34,546 bases of DNA from positions 1 to 34,546 of the forward strand of contig MZNV01002914.1 of the NCBI GenBank assembly GCA_002081555.1, read 5' to 3'. The position numbers and the translations under genes are program-made. The notes below the pieces were generated by a model. That model worked only from the letters and a program-made list of their open reading frames with translations, was not told the origin of the DNA and ran no database searches. This DNA comes from Protostelium mycophagum (taxonomy: Eukaryota > Evosea > Variosea > Protosteliida > Protosteliaceae). The number at the start of each line of letters is the position of its first letter. The stretch's first letter is position 1. Below are positions 10,274 through 21,973 of the stretch, in pieces.

Positions 10274-11879
10274 TCACTGAGTTTTTATTGATGAATACCA
10301 CCACACTCCTATCATCGCTACGCTGACGCCTATACATGTTTCTTTCGATGCAGATTCCCCAAAAAAGACCATTCCAATGAGGATGAGGGAGATCGTCTTT
10401 GCGTGACCCAGCACCGAAAATGTCATGGGCGAGAAGACACTCACTACAAAAAATCCAGAGATATTCAGTATTGCGGCAATCCCGCAGGAGCCCAGAGCGG
10501 CGTACTGTTTTCTTTTAGAAAGACTGAACAGATTTTTGTACAAGGCGCACGAAAGATAAAAACACTGAAACTGCCAAAGTCTTTAAAAATTTCGTGACAA
10601 GATGACAGTCATGATATCACATAATGATATCATATAGAAGGTGTTACGAAATGCGACAGCGTGTGATATTTTGTGCGAAATATCGAAAGAAGACCCACTG
10701 TAACAGGTGGAGTCCAATGAAAATGCCATAAATTTCCAGGAATTTCAGGGTTCAAATTGTCCGTGAATGGAATCATCGGCATGATGAACAGCGCATTGAG
10801 ATGCATCATGTAGAATATCATCTGTATGTTGGTTGCCTCTAATTCTTTTGTCTTTGTGCTGACCAACTGTTGATCATCAATGTGACGTTTTTTCCAACTT
10901 TTCAATCTAAAAATAAAATCTGTACAATGAGCGATTGTGGATCTAGCAGATGGCTTAAAGCTTTACTCACGATTTGACTGATCGATTGCGAGAATACAGC
11001 TATTAGAATGAGAACACTGCCGAAAAATGTGAGGCTGACTTCTTTGACTGTTGCGATCGCGACTCCGATGACGAGTATGGCCAAGGCGGCAAGGGTTCTT
11101 TTTTGCATTTTCTATGTCTGTGAGATGTTTTGCGGTTTTATTCGGTAAATGAATGGCTTGGTGAGGATGCGTTTTTATGCTTGAATATTTTGGGCAGAGG
11201 GAAATCTTTGATGTTTTCAAGCCTTATCAGCGTGATTGTGCACTTGTTTCAGAAACTTAGCTGGTGACAATATTAAAAATAGATGTACCTTATCGAAATA
11301 AAGATATTCGATTGTTCCCAGCAATGGGATTCCCAGTAGTTTTGATAATTGGTACACACCGAGAGAATTATATTGTAGACTCAGGTTCATGAAGACAATG
11401 GCTGCATGACGTCAGTTCACACATCACGAAATCATGACGAACCCATTGTGTTGAGACCCGCAACTTTTGCAACCTGAATGACTTCAGACAATGTGATAAT
11501 ATTTTTCATGACCCACCTCTGGCCAAGGCAGTCGCTTGTGCTCGAAGAATTTCAACTTGAGAAGGATATGCAAGATCACTGCCGTGATGGCAAAATGAAG
11601 CCATGTGAGAGATGCCACTGCTCATCTTCATTTTCCATTCGGGCATTCTATTATGATTAGAGAAGAACACCCACCGAAATTGAAACCGCTTCTGAAGAGC
11701 TGCTTGTTTGCGGTGATCATGAGAACGGCTGATATGGCATTCGCAAAGACCATTATCACACCAACAGCTTTAGAAGATTGAGCTTGAGCTGACTTCTCTT
11801 GCTTCTCGCCGAGGCCCTTCTCGACATCTTTAGATTCAATATCATTCGAAGTCCTCAGCTCAGCTGCTCTGGTTGCCAT
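10274..11879 (-). CDS. TPT/nucleotide-sugar transporter family membrane protein (SLC35E3-like)
   Basis: This is a multi-pass drug/metabolite-type transporter of Golgi or ER membranes in known relatives; the substrate is not predictable. The start is at 11879 (MATRAAELRTSNDIESKDVE, a soluble acidic tail). Family blocks recovered after splicing are: ANAISAVLMITANKQLF, TWLHFAITAVILHILLKL, AIVFMNLSLQYNSLGVYQLS-KLLGIPLLGTIEYLYF, RTLAALAILVIGVAIATVKE, GSVLILIAVFSQSISQI joined to STKTKELEATNIQMIFYM, and a last exon with FSVLGHAKTISLILIGMVFF and IGVSVAMIGVWWY. The NLSLQYNSxGxYQLSK and TKxKELxxxxxQM blocks are hallmarks of the SLC35E3/TPT group. Introns 10867-10970 and 11112-11288 are well supported; borders between about 10680 and 10540 are not resolved. 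The gene is divergent from the LIM-kinase gene. Confidence 0.85.
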
Positions 11880-12209
11880 CCTCCAGGCTGCTGGTCAGCT
11901 TTTAAAATGGGGATTTTTTCCGTGAAAGTATCTCAGGATCTTGCGATTCCGACAGAAGACATCAAGAGGACGTCATTTTCACCAGAAACAAACTCCACTT
12001 GAAAAAGGCACGAAACCAATGTTATTTTGACTCTGGTTATTATGTTCAGGTCTTCAGAACTGCTGTACATTTATTGTGTCCATACTTCAAAGTCGCTGTG
12101 CCATTCACACAACGCAAGTTCGGATTGTCCGCGACAGTTCTTCAATATACTTAATTATGCGATTCGCACTCGCGATTTCAGCTTGCTTTTGCTTCTCCTC
12201 AGCCAACAA
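11880..12209. promoter_or_regulatory. Divergent promoter region, transporter / LIM-kinase
   Basis: 330 bases separate the two start codons on opposite strands, so both promoters must lie here. A pyrimidine-rich tract ending CTCCTCAG (about 12202) just before the LIM-kinase ATG looks like a 3' splice site, so that gene may have a 5' UTR intron. No known motif was identified. Confidence 0.4.
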
Positions 12210-15200
12210 ATGGACGAGCTCATCAAAGCGGTGAATTCTATATATGCTGGCGGCACAGCAGAAGGAAGAGTTGGCAGCGGCTCCTTCGACCTGCCGGCTG
12301 TGAGCGTATCAGCAAGACAAGTATCAAATGCAATGGATGAGCTCGACCTGGCAGTAGAGGAGACCCACATTAAATTATATAAGTCTCTGGCCAGCCTCTT
12401 ACAGCTTCTCTCAAAGGGTCTGACTTCGGGCATGATGGTGGCTCATGCTGCCGTATGCGAGACAGTCACTGATCTTTACGACAAAATTACCTCTTTAAAT
12501 TTAGAATATGACCCTTTGTCTGAGAGGCCGACACAAAACGCAACAGTGGACGTTCGTCATGCATTACAGAGGGTGATTTTATCAGCTGCCAAGTCGCCAG
12601 AGAGACAGGAAGTTACCATCAATTTTGGAATACCCTCTAAACTATACGCTGTACCATTTGTCAAACAACTAAGCGAGGTATCGACATTTTCCATTCATGA
12701 AATCAACAAGATCAGGTGATGTCCATTGTGAGTCGGCCAGAACAATATTGGAGAGACTCTGCAAAAGACATCGACATCAATGTAGTGCCTGGCCTTCTTA
12801 GCTCAGGAGCGAAGGCCATATTAGGTCTCGATTTCAATGCCACTCTGGGCAACAATTTTTCCATCTTTACAAATAATACTGTCGATTTTTTCTATCTTGT
12901 GCTGGACATGGCTTCATCATCCTCCAGCGATCTCCAAGCACAGGTAAAAATCATGTAATCAAGTGGAATCATCTCAGCGATCCAGGTTCTATCACAGCTT
13001 CAACACCTTTATACAGAGTTGGTCCCTCTTGCCGCCTTATTGGACCAGCTAGAGAGGAACACTCGGCCGAGGAACGTCTTGGCCGTCCTCTTTGTGGCGA
13101 AAAAGAAAAGGATGACAACGGTGATGGTGAAATTACTCAGCTCAGCCAAAGTCTGCGTGGAAGTGAAGAGGGTCCCGTGTGAGCTGTGCAAAAATCTTAT
13201 TTTTGGGAATTTCAGAGTAGCTAATGGGAAGAAATTCTGTGAACATTGCTTCACTTGCTCAGAGTGCAAAAAGCTTCTGGACACATGCGTGATGGTCAAT
13301 GGTGAACTATACTGTGAAAATCACGGCCAGTCCAAAGTTTTCAATTGCACGGCATGTCAGCAACGCATCAGCGGACAGGTTCGCGAAATTTCCGTGAGAT
13401 TTCTAACTCAGTCGTTGTAGATGATGAAAGTTGGGGACAGGAGGTACCATTCAGATTGTTTTAGGTGCAGCATTTGTGACGACAAAATTGAAACGACATA
13501 CTATGAAGTTGGCAACGAAATAAGATGTTTCCACCATATCAACATCCCGCCGGGCGGGTCACGGTTGTCCTCTTCTACAGGGTCTAACGGGCGCCCCGTG
13601 TCCATGCAAGTTGAAACGGTAAGTCAATACCACGTAGTATTCCTGATTCCGGCAGGCACGTGTCAACATGGGATCCTCTCCGTCGACACCCTCGCCTCGT
13701 AACTCCGTCACTGCATCTACAATGAATCAATTCGCTCCTTATATCCCACGAAGCTCACCAACAACATCACCGATCACCGCCAGAAAGCCGAACAACGGCA
13801 GAGTCGGATCTCTCATCATAGAGAGAAGCCAAGCTTTTTTAAATGAAGTGAACAACTCCTTTGAGGACAAGCCGAGTTCAAAGAGCTTCGTGATCGACAG
13901 AAGATCTTCCAGGGACGAAAAAGTCGTGGAAGGGCTGACGCCAAGAGGTGGACTGACACCAAGACATGAAGAAGAGAATTTCACAAGGCCGAGGGGAGGT
14001 TCTTATCACGTCACCCTGTCGACAAAGAGGTCATCTGCATGGAACGACCAGAGTGGAGAGAACAGTTTGCATTCATCATTCAGCAGCTCATCGATGAGTG
14101 ACGCTTCTAACCGGACATCAGCAAATCTGAGCGGATCTTATTCACAATCTCTGCCTGTCTACCCACCAGTAGAAAAAATGCAAGGTGGGATTTTATTTTA
14201 TATTTAGATTTGATCCATTTTTGCTCATTTTTTCAGGAGATCTGAGCAATCTGAGTCTTGCACAATTAGGATCTGCGAATGAATCAAAATACAATTCACT
14301 GAGTAACTATGGAGACGTCAAATCTGCACCATCCATGAACATTGCTCCCAAGCACGGCCCGGGAATAGATTACGGCTCCATACAGATGCCCGTTGTGAAG
14401 ACAGACAGCAATGAAAAGTGGGTTTATGGATGAATAGATTGATCCTTATCAAACTAGGAAATCGGTCGATTATGGCAGTATACAGATGCCCAGTCAAAGT
14501 AATAGCGGAGGCAAAGAGGTCTGTCTCTATATATTCTTATTTGACAAAAAAAGCAAGTCGGAAGCAAGTTCGATTTTTAAAAACAGAAATTCCCGGGATA
14601 CTGGTTGATGACTTCTATGTAGATTAACTACGGCTCCATCAATTTCCCAGAAACAGATTCACCACAGACTCACTCGAATGAAAGCACACCAGGTCCTATA
14701 CGTCGTGCACCAAAAGAGGGTTCAGACTTTGTGTCACCTTTTGGAGCACAAAATGGAGTGTTGCAGAATATGATCAGTGAGTAGATTTTTAATTTTTTCT
14801 ATGTTTCAAACCACACATTTTTATATTTTTTAAAAATAAAGCCACTTATGACCGTTGTAGATGGATTCAAAGACCCAAAGCAGCCAGAAAACTCAGAAGA
14901 GTCGGGACCACTAAAATATCAAGAATCTTGGCTCATTCCAATCCCCGAATTGAAGCCGAAAAAACCATTGGGAGTGTAAGTATTTACACTCGTTAAACTG
15001 TTAAAATTCAAATTTTCTGATTTGTCACAGAGGAGCCTTCGGTATTGTCTATAAGGTGGGATAACGATTTCATTTTCTATTTTTGCAAAAAAATCGATTT
15101 TTGACATTTACCAAGGGTACATGGAGAAGTACATCAGTTGCCATTAAACTATGTAACACACATCTATCCGCAAAGGCAAAAGAAGATTTTTTGGCAGAGG

Positions 15201-16268
15201 CACGCGTCATGATGTGAGTGTCACATGTCTATTGTCAAATCTGACGTATGTCAGGAAAATGAGACCGTCACCACATGTTGTACAGCTCTTGGGTATTTGT
15301 ATGGAGGACAACACTTATGCCATTGTACTGGAGTACCTAGGTGGTGGGAGTCTAGAAGCTTGGCTCAATAAACAGAAAGGAAATATACCAGAGAAGAAAG
15401 TGTTCAAATTGGCAAAGGCCGTTGCGAGGTGAGAGATTCTCTCTGTAGATTTTTTGCAGAAAAAAATTTAATGTATTTTCCAAAAATCAAAATTCAAATG
15501 AAATTAAAAATGACGAAGAACAGAGGAGTACTGCACATACATCACGAGAACCTCATACACAGGGATCTAGCCGCAAGAAATATCTTGGTAAATCCAATTC
15601 CATGTGTTGTGACTGAATCATCCCAGTTGACAAGGTCAAATGAGCCCAAACTGGCCGATTTTGGATTCAGCAGAATCTTAGGCCAGGATTCACTGGAATC
15701 AAAAACATCAACGTGAGTGGTTTTTTTAACTTTTTTTAATCTCAACTGATCGTCACAGGAACATGGGTCCTATCAAATGGATGGTGATTTATATTAATTA
15801 TAATTTACTTTGAATTCTTTTTGTTGTTGAAAAACGGGTGCATTTATACGTCTACAACGATGACCATAGTAACTTTGCTCTGATCAAGTAATTGAAATTT
15901 TATAGAGCCCAGAATGTCTCACAAATATGTCTTATTCCAGGGCGTCTGACGTGTGGTCATACGGAATCATCATCTGGTGATGTGCTCTAAACATTGATCA
16001 CGATACTAACAATCTCAGGGAAATCATCGCAAAGGATCGACCGCACAGAGAGATGGAGCTTATAGATGCCGCCATACAGATCAGAAACGGCCTAACACCA
16101 CGTGAGATTTCAGCAGAAAAATGTTGATTACATTTTCATTTATTTTAACACTCTTTAGCTCTACCAGAACACACACCGCCTTTCTTCAGGCAACTGCTAC
16201 CCAGACTATGGCATATTGATCCGGCAAAACGCCCAAACATTGACGAAGTCTGCGCTATGTTCCCGTAA
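12210..16268 (+). CDS. LIM-domain protein kinase (helical N-domain, two LIM domains, TK-like kinase)
   Basis: This is a fusion kinase of about 1,000 residues. An all-helical N-terminal region of about 310 residues (12210-13170) is not recognised. Two LIM zinc fingers follow: CELC...CEHCFTCSEC...CENH (13180-13325) and CTAC...HSDCFRCSIC...CFHH (13345-13540). A Ser/Thr/Pro-rich linker contains three YGSIxxP repeats (about 14370, 14475, 14638). The kinase (14960-16265) has GVGAFGIVYKG, VAIKLC, HRDLAARN, ADFGFS, IKWMSPE, SDVWSYG and DPAKRPNI, so it looks catalytically complete. Introns supported include 12678-12715, 12944-12985, 13379-13420, 13619-13655, 14185-14236, 14418-14457, 14519-14632 and 15784-15905. 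Animal LIMK has LIM-LIM-PDZ-kinase; here no PDZ is seen and the catalytic loop is HRDLAARN, so this is probably an independent fusion. The stop TAA (16266) overlaps AATAAA (16267). Confidence 0.9.
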
Positions 16269-16393
16269 TAAATGTCAATCGTGATCTGCTCTGCATCGTT
16301 CGTGCCGTGGAGTGTGGGAGTTTATATTAGATCACGTGACTTCGTGAACTTGGAGTACCCCTCCCCGTGCATCTTTTTCATGATTCTTGATGT

Positions 16394-16423
16394 TCTACAA
16401 CGAGTCAATTGGCTGGTTGTAGA
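16394..16423. repeat. 30-bp near-perfect palindrome between convergent genes
   Basis: TCTACAAC and GTTGTAGA form the arms, with a centre around CAATTG. Only two of fifteen base pairs are mismatched. It lies in the 177-bp gap between the stop codons of the LIM-kinase and EF-hand genes. The arms are the octamer dispersed through the window. It could fold as a hairpin in either 3' UTR, but that is inference. Confidence 0.85.
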
Positions 16424-16445
16424 CGGTTAAAATATCTACAAATTA

Positions 16446-17456
16446 TTACCTGTCATTGAATGACGTATTTTGAAGTAGAATCTTCTTTGTGATGAATTTG
16501 GAGTGAGTCAAGAACTCGCGTAGCGAGAGCACACCGTTACCTAAGAAGATAAGCACCATGGTACATTGCGACAAACTCACCGTCATCATCAGCCTCTTGG
16601 AAAATTTCGTTGACAAGACGATTGATGGCGAGATCAGATGTGACGATTTCAGACATTGTGGGGTTATTTTCGAGCAATACTTTAACCTAAAAATAGGTCA
16701 ATTTTAATGAAAATACTGACCAATTATCTTTTTGTCAGAATGTCTTTAACAATCGTTTCTTACCATGCGACTCATTTCCTCAGGATCCATCTCTCCATCC
16801 TCATTAATATCAAAAAGTGCGAAGTACCCTGGACTCTTCAGTTTGCGCTCTAAAATTAGTCGCCGACTCACACTCAAGCTGCTCGCCAATAGACCCTTTC
16901 CTCAGTGTGTTGAGTGTTCTGATCAAAAGTGGAAACAGCCACGGCACGTTTGCAGGTGGATCGGTGTTTGCATGTTCTGTGCCATGTGCATTTGCGTGAG
17001 GATCCTTCTTGGCGATTTTCTGTGTGGTTTAGGGTTGTGTCGTGAAATTGACTCGTTACCGTCTTGTCCATCTTTTCTTTGTCTAAGATCATCTCTATGA
17101 GCTTGCTTCCAAATTTATGCTTTACCAAAAATGAGTATGTAAGCCTTAAAAGGATAAGCACTTCATTCAGGCAAGCGCGAAATGATAAAGCATCTTTAAG
17201 ATCGATGATGCAATTACGCGTATCACTTACCTCTCATTACATCGACCATCCTCGGCGAGATTATTGAAATCTGTCCACATCCTCTCTAACTCATCGTGAG
17301 AGTCTGTCTGAATCAGTCTCCATCAAGCAAATAAACTGAGTGTGTCTTACAGTTTGTCTCTTTCTCCAATTCTCGAATGATGCGTCTCGCTTCAGAACTT
17401 AACCTGGGCTTTTCTATGCTCGCAAGACCCGCTGACTGGCTCGCACCACAGCCCAT
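16446..17456 (-). CDS. EF-hand calcium-binding protein with predicted N-terminal lipidation
   Basis: The start (17456) gives MGCGASQSAGL, which has glycine 2 for N-myristoylation and a nearby cysteine suitable for palmitoylation, suggesting membrane anchoring. After splicing, a helical region follows (LTYSFLVKHKFGSKLIEMIL). Two EF-hand loops are seen: DINEDGEMDPEE (about 16830-16795) and DDDGNGVLSLRE (split by the intron at about 16581-16539). Acidic residues occupy loop positions 1, 3 and 12 in both, so both should bind calcium. The C-terminus is TSFNDR with stop at 16446-16448. Intron 17040-17000 and the one ending CTATTTTTAG at 16687 are clear. It looks like a calcium sensor rather than a known named family such as recoverin or calcineurin B. 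It shares a 202-bp divergent promoter with DRC2. Confidence 0.83.
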
Positions 17457-17658
17457 TTTATAGATGTAGGTAATGCAAAGTGTGTTTGTGGCTGAGGAAA
17501 CCAAAATAGACGGACTGCCCGAAGCTGGTTTCTGTTGTTCTGTGGAAAAATTGTCCACACCTCTTGTGTTTCTTTGAACACCTTTAAAGTTCGCAGGAGA
17601 TTGCGCCTTAAAATAGTCACAGAAATGTCCGATCTCTCATCTTTCAACGGCTAGCAAC
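17457..17658. promoter_or_regulatory. Divergent promoter region, EF-hand gene / DRC2
   Basis: 202 bases separate the two divergent start codons, so both promoters lie here. No recognised motif. Co-expression of a calcium sensor and an axonemal protein is conceivable but not shown. Confidence 0.4.
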
Positions 17659-19482
17659 ATGTCAGGAAAAGTGAAGCTAAAGAGCTCTTTGCCTCCTCCA
17701 GGCGCTGCACCACCTCCCAAAGGAAAAAAGAAAGGCAGAAAGGGGCCCGAAACTGAGGAGCAGCGTCAATTGCGTCTCGAAATCAAAGCTCTAAGAGAGG
17801 AAGAAGCCAGAAAAAAAAAGCAGGAGCAGATCAGGGCGAGATTAGAAGCTCAGATCGCACAAGAAAGTGCCATATCGCGACTCAACCAGTTGAAAATACA
17901 AGAGCAATGGAGGAAAATCATGAGAATGGAAAAGGCAGCGGAACTGAAGGCAGACATCGGTGTATTGAGGGAAGGTCACGAGCGTCTGACGTTTCAGAAA
18001 GATGCGATCATCGCCCGCTTGGAGGGTACTCTGCTAGAAATCGAGCAGCAATATCAAACAGCTCTAGACAGTCATCTTGCCAACATCGACGCTCTTGTAC
18101 AGTTGCAGGATGCCAGAATCGACGCATTAGAGAGTGAATTTGATCACGATCTTCAGGAAATGGAGGCCGAGTTCTTCAAAGAGAGAGAGGAGATCGTCAC
18201 CAAACATGCCGACGAAAAAGAAGAGCTTTTAGACATCATGCTGGCAATGGAGGAAGAGTTCCACGCGGCAGATTCAGAGGCAAAGACAAGGTTTCAAAAT
18301 GCGAGAGATGAAATCAAGACGAGAAATGCGGAAGAGTTCAGCATGTTGAGACTCAAATTGGATGTACAGATACAAAAATTGGAAAAAGAGTTCGACGGGT
18401 CTCATCAAACATATACCACAAGGTATTCCACTTTACTTCTTACCTACAACATTCGATTCATTTGTCAGATGTTTTTTCTGATGAAAATAGCACTGAGGGA
18501 GAGATTACACGACTGAAACAACTCACTGCCGCTGACGAACTGAACACGCGCACAATAGAGGTACGACCGCGATAATGTTGCAAGTAAGTAATCCACCCAG
18601 GGTAACAACCGCAAACTGCAGCGTCTACAACGCAACCTCAACCATTGGCGAACGAAGATGGCCAACAATGTCAGGGAGTGTGAGGCCAGAAATAAGGCTT
18701 TAAAAGAAGAGAAAGACAATATTCAGCAACATTTCCAAGGTTTGAAGGGCAGAATGAACAAATTAAAGGAGAAGTTTTCTGGGCGGCTGACAGAGTTGAC
18801 AAAAAACACTAATTCGACCATCAAGTCTTTAGACACAAAGCTGGCGCTTGTGGAGAGGATACTGACTTTGGCCGAAATGAATCTAAAATTAGAGACGGAA
18901 AAAGAAAAGGTCATTTATATATTCATATGCTGCTCATGAATGCCTGCAAGTTTGAAGTTCTGACGTCATCAGATCATGCCGTTTGAGAGAACAGAGGGGG
19001 ATGTACAGAAAAAAGTGGAGGCAGAGTTTGAAAATGACCCAGAGCGCCCAGACGAAATGACAAAAGCTTATGAGACCACCGTCTTGACGCAGGAATACAC
19101 CACTGTGGGAGAATGGAACTATTTGGATCAATTTTACAAGAGGTACAACAAGGTGTTATTGGACAAGATGGCGCTGGACAATGAGAAATCAAAACTGTTG
19201 AAGGAAAATCAAGACCTGAGACTCATCTTACAGGTTCGTGTGGCTCATTACAACGTTGTAGACGCTGATTTTGTCCAGAAATATCTTGATGGCGTGTCAG
19301 TCAACGATGCTGTCATTAACAACCCTAATCCACTGCTGGTGATCAATGGGAAATTGTCCGAATCGCTACCTGTCAGAGTTTCGAGCGGGTCAGCAAATTC
19401 TCCAGGAGCGAGGCGTCAACACGCACCGCAAGTAGAGAACTCTGAACCTCAATATGTGTACGCAAACCAATACGTGCGATGA
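17659..19482 (+). CDS. DRC2: Dynein regulatory complex subunit 2 (CCDC65-like)
   Basis: This is a coiled-coil subunit of the nexin-dynein regulatory complex, which joins outer doublets in motile cilia. Exons are 17659-18422, 18491-18560, 18601-18909, 18973-19233 and 19279-19482, giving 535 residues, a little longer than human CCDC65. A basic proline-rich start ([13 protein letters not shown]) precedes long coiled coils. Family signatures include [40 protein letters not shown] and [11 protein letters not shown], with LLVINGK near the end. The 45-nt segment 19234-19278 is stop-free and in frame but is best read as an intron. Removing it gives [16 protein letters not shown], matching the family spacing; leaving it in inserts 15 extra residues. 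The gene implies that the organism builds a motile flagellum at some stage. Confidence 0.93.
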
Positions 19483-19914
19483 TAAATGTGGAACTGTATT
19501 ATTTTTATGGGATCTTTCATGGACAAATGAAATGCCGCATTGTCAGCCTTTCGTTGTACGGTACTTCATACTTCCGTAGTTCTTCGATTTGTTTGTGTTT
19601 TACGAGCTTCAATCAAAAACAATGGGAAAAGTTGCTCATGTTCCACACTCATCTACTCATATGAGCCCCGTGACGATTAGGACCTCTATTGTGAGCTTCC
19701 GATGGTGATGATGTTACAACCACGAGGAGAAGGTGATCACTCATGGCTCTAGTAAAGATAAGTTTGCATCAAATAATTTATTTTGATCTTCTTGTCTTAG
19801 ACCGAATAAATCTGCACAAATTGAAATCCATACTACAAGGAATAAAGACAAACAATCTTTTCACTAATAATGCCTTGAAAAACAGTAAGATGACAAATTT
19901 GATTCTTTTGATGT
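19483..19914. other. Convergent intergenic region DRC2 / PEX12
   Basis: 432 bases between two stop codons on opposite strands. No coding signature was recognised. An AATAAA lies at about 19804 on the plus strand. Confidence 0.5.
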
Positions 19915-21881
19915 TTATGATTCGTCGTAAATCTTTCGGATTTGGTCTGTCTCCATCGCTTTGTGGGAGACGGGGCATCTGTGGTACTCTTTTACATAGT
20001 TGTAGATGCATGGGTAACAGAACAAAAAACCCCCAACGGAAATACTCTGTCTGCATTCAATTCAAAATTCAAAAAAATAACGGTCGATCTACAACGAGAA
20101 ACTCACCGGGTTGGTCCTGGTTTCTTTGCAGAGGGGGCATATCTTCTTGTCCCTGGGAAGTTCTACACCGTGCCTTGAAACTTGTGACGGCTGGGGTGGC
20201 GGGGGTACTGGAAGTGACGTGTTACTCAACAGTCTGCTCTCGGTATACCACCATTCTGTATATTTTAATGATTTTCCCGCGAAATTTCGACGAAAATACA
20301 AGAATTTGAAAAAGGCGGGAAAATGTGAATTCCTACCGAGAAATTTGAAAAGGAAAATGGTGATGGGCAACATCCACTTGGAATAATCCAGTACCAGGTC
20401 GTATAGGAATACGACCACTCCCCACACCTTGGGCAGGGGACCCCCGTTGAGTCTCTTCAGCCTTGCTTTTCTTCTCTTCATCTGTCCTTCTTGTAATGAT
20501 CGCTGCCATCATCAGTGTTGAAAATATCAGGAATTTTTTTCCACAAAAAAATTAATTTTAATTTATTATTTAATTTTTAATTTTTGTGGAAATTTTAATA
20601 TCTTCTTGTAAATTTTCCGCAATTTTATTTTTGGAATTTTGAAAAAAACCAGAAAATCTGGAAATATTTCAGCCAAACGTACCAATTGTTGTACGGATAG
20701 CCGTTGTAGACTGACCCCCTGCAGGTGCAAGAAGGGGGTGTAATAGGCGGTGGCTTGGTACAAGTACATCAACTGATACAGAAAATGCGAACCTTCGTAC
20801 AACGCATTGAAATAAGGGTATCCGTACATCATCGATTTGTACGCGAAATTTCTGACCGTTCTCGGAACGAATCGGGTCAGAATATTCCTGGAATCGTCGT
20901 ATTCCTCTTCGAGGAAAGTTCCGTCCCTGATGGAGAATTGATGCATCGGGAAGTACTCTCTGTACAAATTGTCTAGTTTGCCTTTAAGGTATGGTACGCC
21001 CACCTGACGAAATGAACAAATCATCACATCTCATTTTTCATCATGAAATGATGAATGGAATCTTGCATTGTATTTGTTGCGACAAAGGCGAGAAATGCCA
21101 CAAAATGTCTAAAGGGGCGATTCTCTTTTTTGCATGATTGAAATTGTCGTTGACTTGGCAGCTTTGCCACAACAATGGACACAAAAATCTGTCTGCACCT
21201 GCAGCTTATTTTACTTTGCCACACTGCACATTAACCATCATGTACAGCACTTAGAAGCATGATTAATCATGAAGTTGCGCTTTGCGATTGTTTCTGGCTC
21301 CATCATTCAGGATCAGAAGACATGATGATCATGAAAAGAAAGGATCAGCTTACAGCAGCAAAGAGCCCCCATCTTCTCTCTCTTATTCCAAGAGGTGTTA
21401 ATACGGGTGTTCTGAGCGTCTCTTGGCTCGTGATGGGACTGGTATTAATAGGTGTTGGTAATAGATTTGGCAGCAAGTCTTTGACGGACCAGGCATTACT
21501 TTCCCTCTTATGTATGGAAGGTGGTGGTTGTATCTTCATCCTGCGAAGTCCATAGAAATACTCTGCGAAGGAAGCGTCTGTTTGTTAATTAATGGTGATG
21601 AACTGTACAGGAAAACATGCCATAATGTTTCAGGTGATGATTTTCCAAGAGGAGAAGGAGGAAGGAGAAGATCTCATCATTATGAACCGCAAACCAATCC
21701 ATCTGTGGGTGTCGAGCAGCCAATGTCTTCACATTATTAATTATTGATAATAATGAGCTACGACACTCACATTGAAGATGTATCGAAGGGCAGGTTTCAG
21801 TGTCGGCATCATCTCCTGTTGTGCTATCATCTCAAAGAAGGAGGGACGCGAGTCCGACACATTTAGACTTGACAGAAACAT
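19915..21881 (-). CDS. PEX12: Peroxisome biogenesis factor 12 (RING-type peroxisomal E3 subunit)
   Basis: PEX12 is part of the PEX2-PEX10-PEX12 ubiquitin ligase of the peroxisome membrane, which recycles the import receptor PEX5. Seven exons (21771-21881, 21621-21726, 21354-21577, 20683-21003, 20337-20481, 20107-20255, 19915-20046) sum to 1,188 nt, 395 residues. Signatures are SRPSFFEMIAQQEMMPTLKP at the N-terminus, HPQMDWFAVHNDEIFSFLLL, FYGLRRMK, GVPYLKGKLDNLYREYF, YLYQATAYYTPFLHLQGVSL, LPITIFLFKFLEWWYTES and the partial RING CPLCKETRTNP...FCYPCIYNYV...YHRCPVS. As in other PEX12 proteins, the RING keeps only part of the zinc ligands. Intron 21578-21620 has a GC donor (GCATGT). About 45 residues after FYGLRRMK look like a lineage insertion, or could hide an intron. 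It is divergent from LAS1. Confidence 0.94.
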
Positions 21882-21973
21882 GTTGGTTGTGCTCTGCCAA
21901 ATCCCAGGTGATGTGTAAAATTGATTTGAAAAAATTGAAATCACATCTCATTTTTCTAATATCGCGAATCTGA
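21882..21973. promoter_or_regulatory. Compact divergent promoter, PEX12 / LAS1
   Basis: Only 92 bases separate the two start codons. It must contain both 5' UTRs and core promoters unless transcription starts inside the genes. The interval is A/T-rich; no TATA box was recognised. Confidence 0.5.

Noticed and set aside
19743-20309. 188-codon open stretch on the plus strand
   Set aside because: It is antisense to the last PEX12 exons, whose protein is clearly conserved. The plus-strand product has no family features.
21491-21570. A further intron in PEX12 removing the residues after FYGLRRMK
   Set aside because: The only GT-AG pair seen here is 61 nt and breaks the frame, so the residues were kept as a probable insertion.
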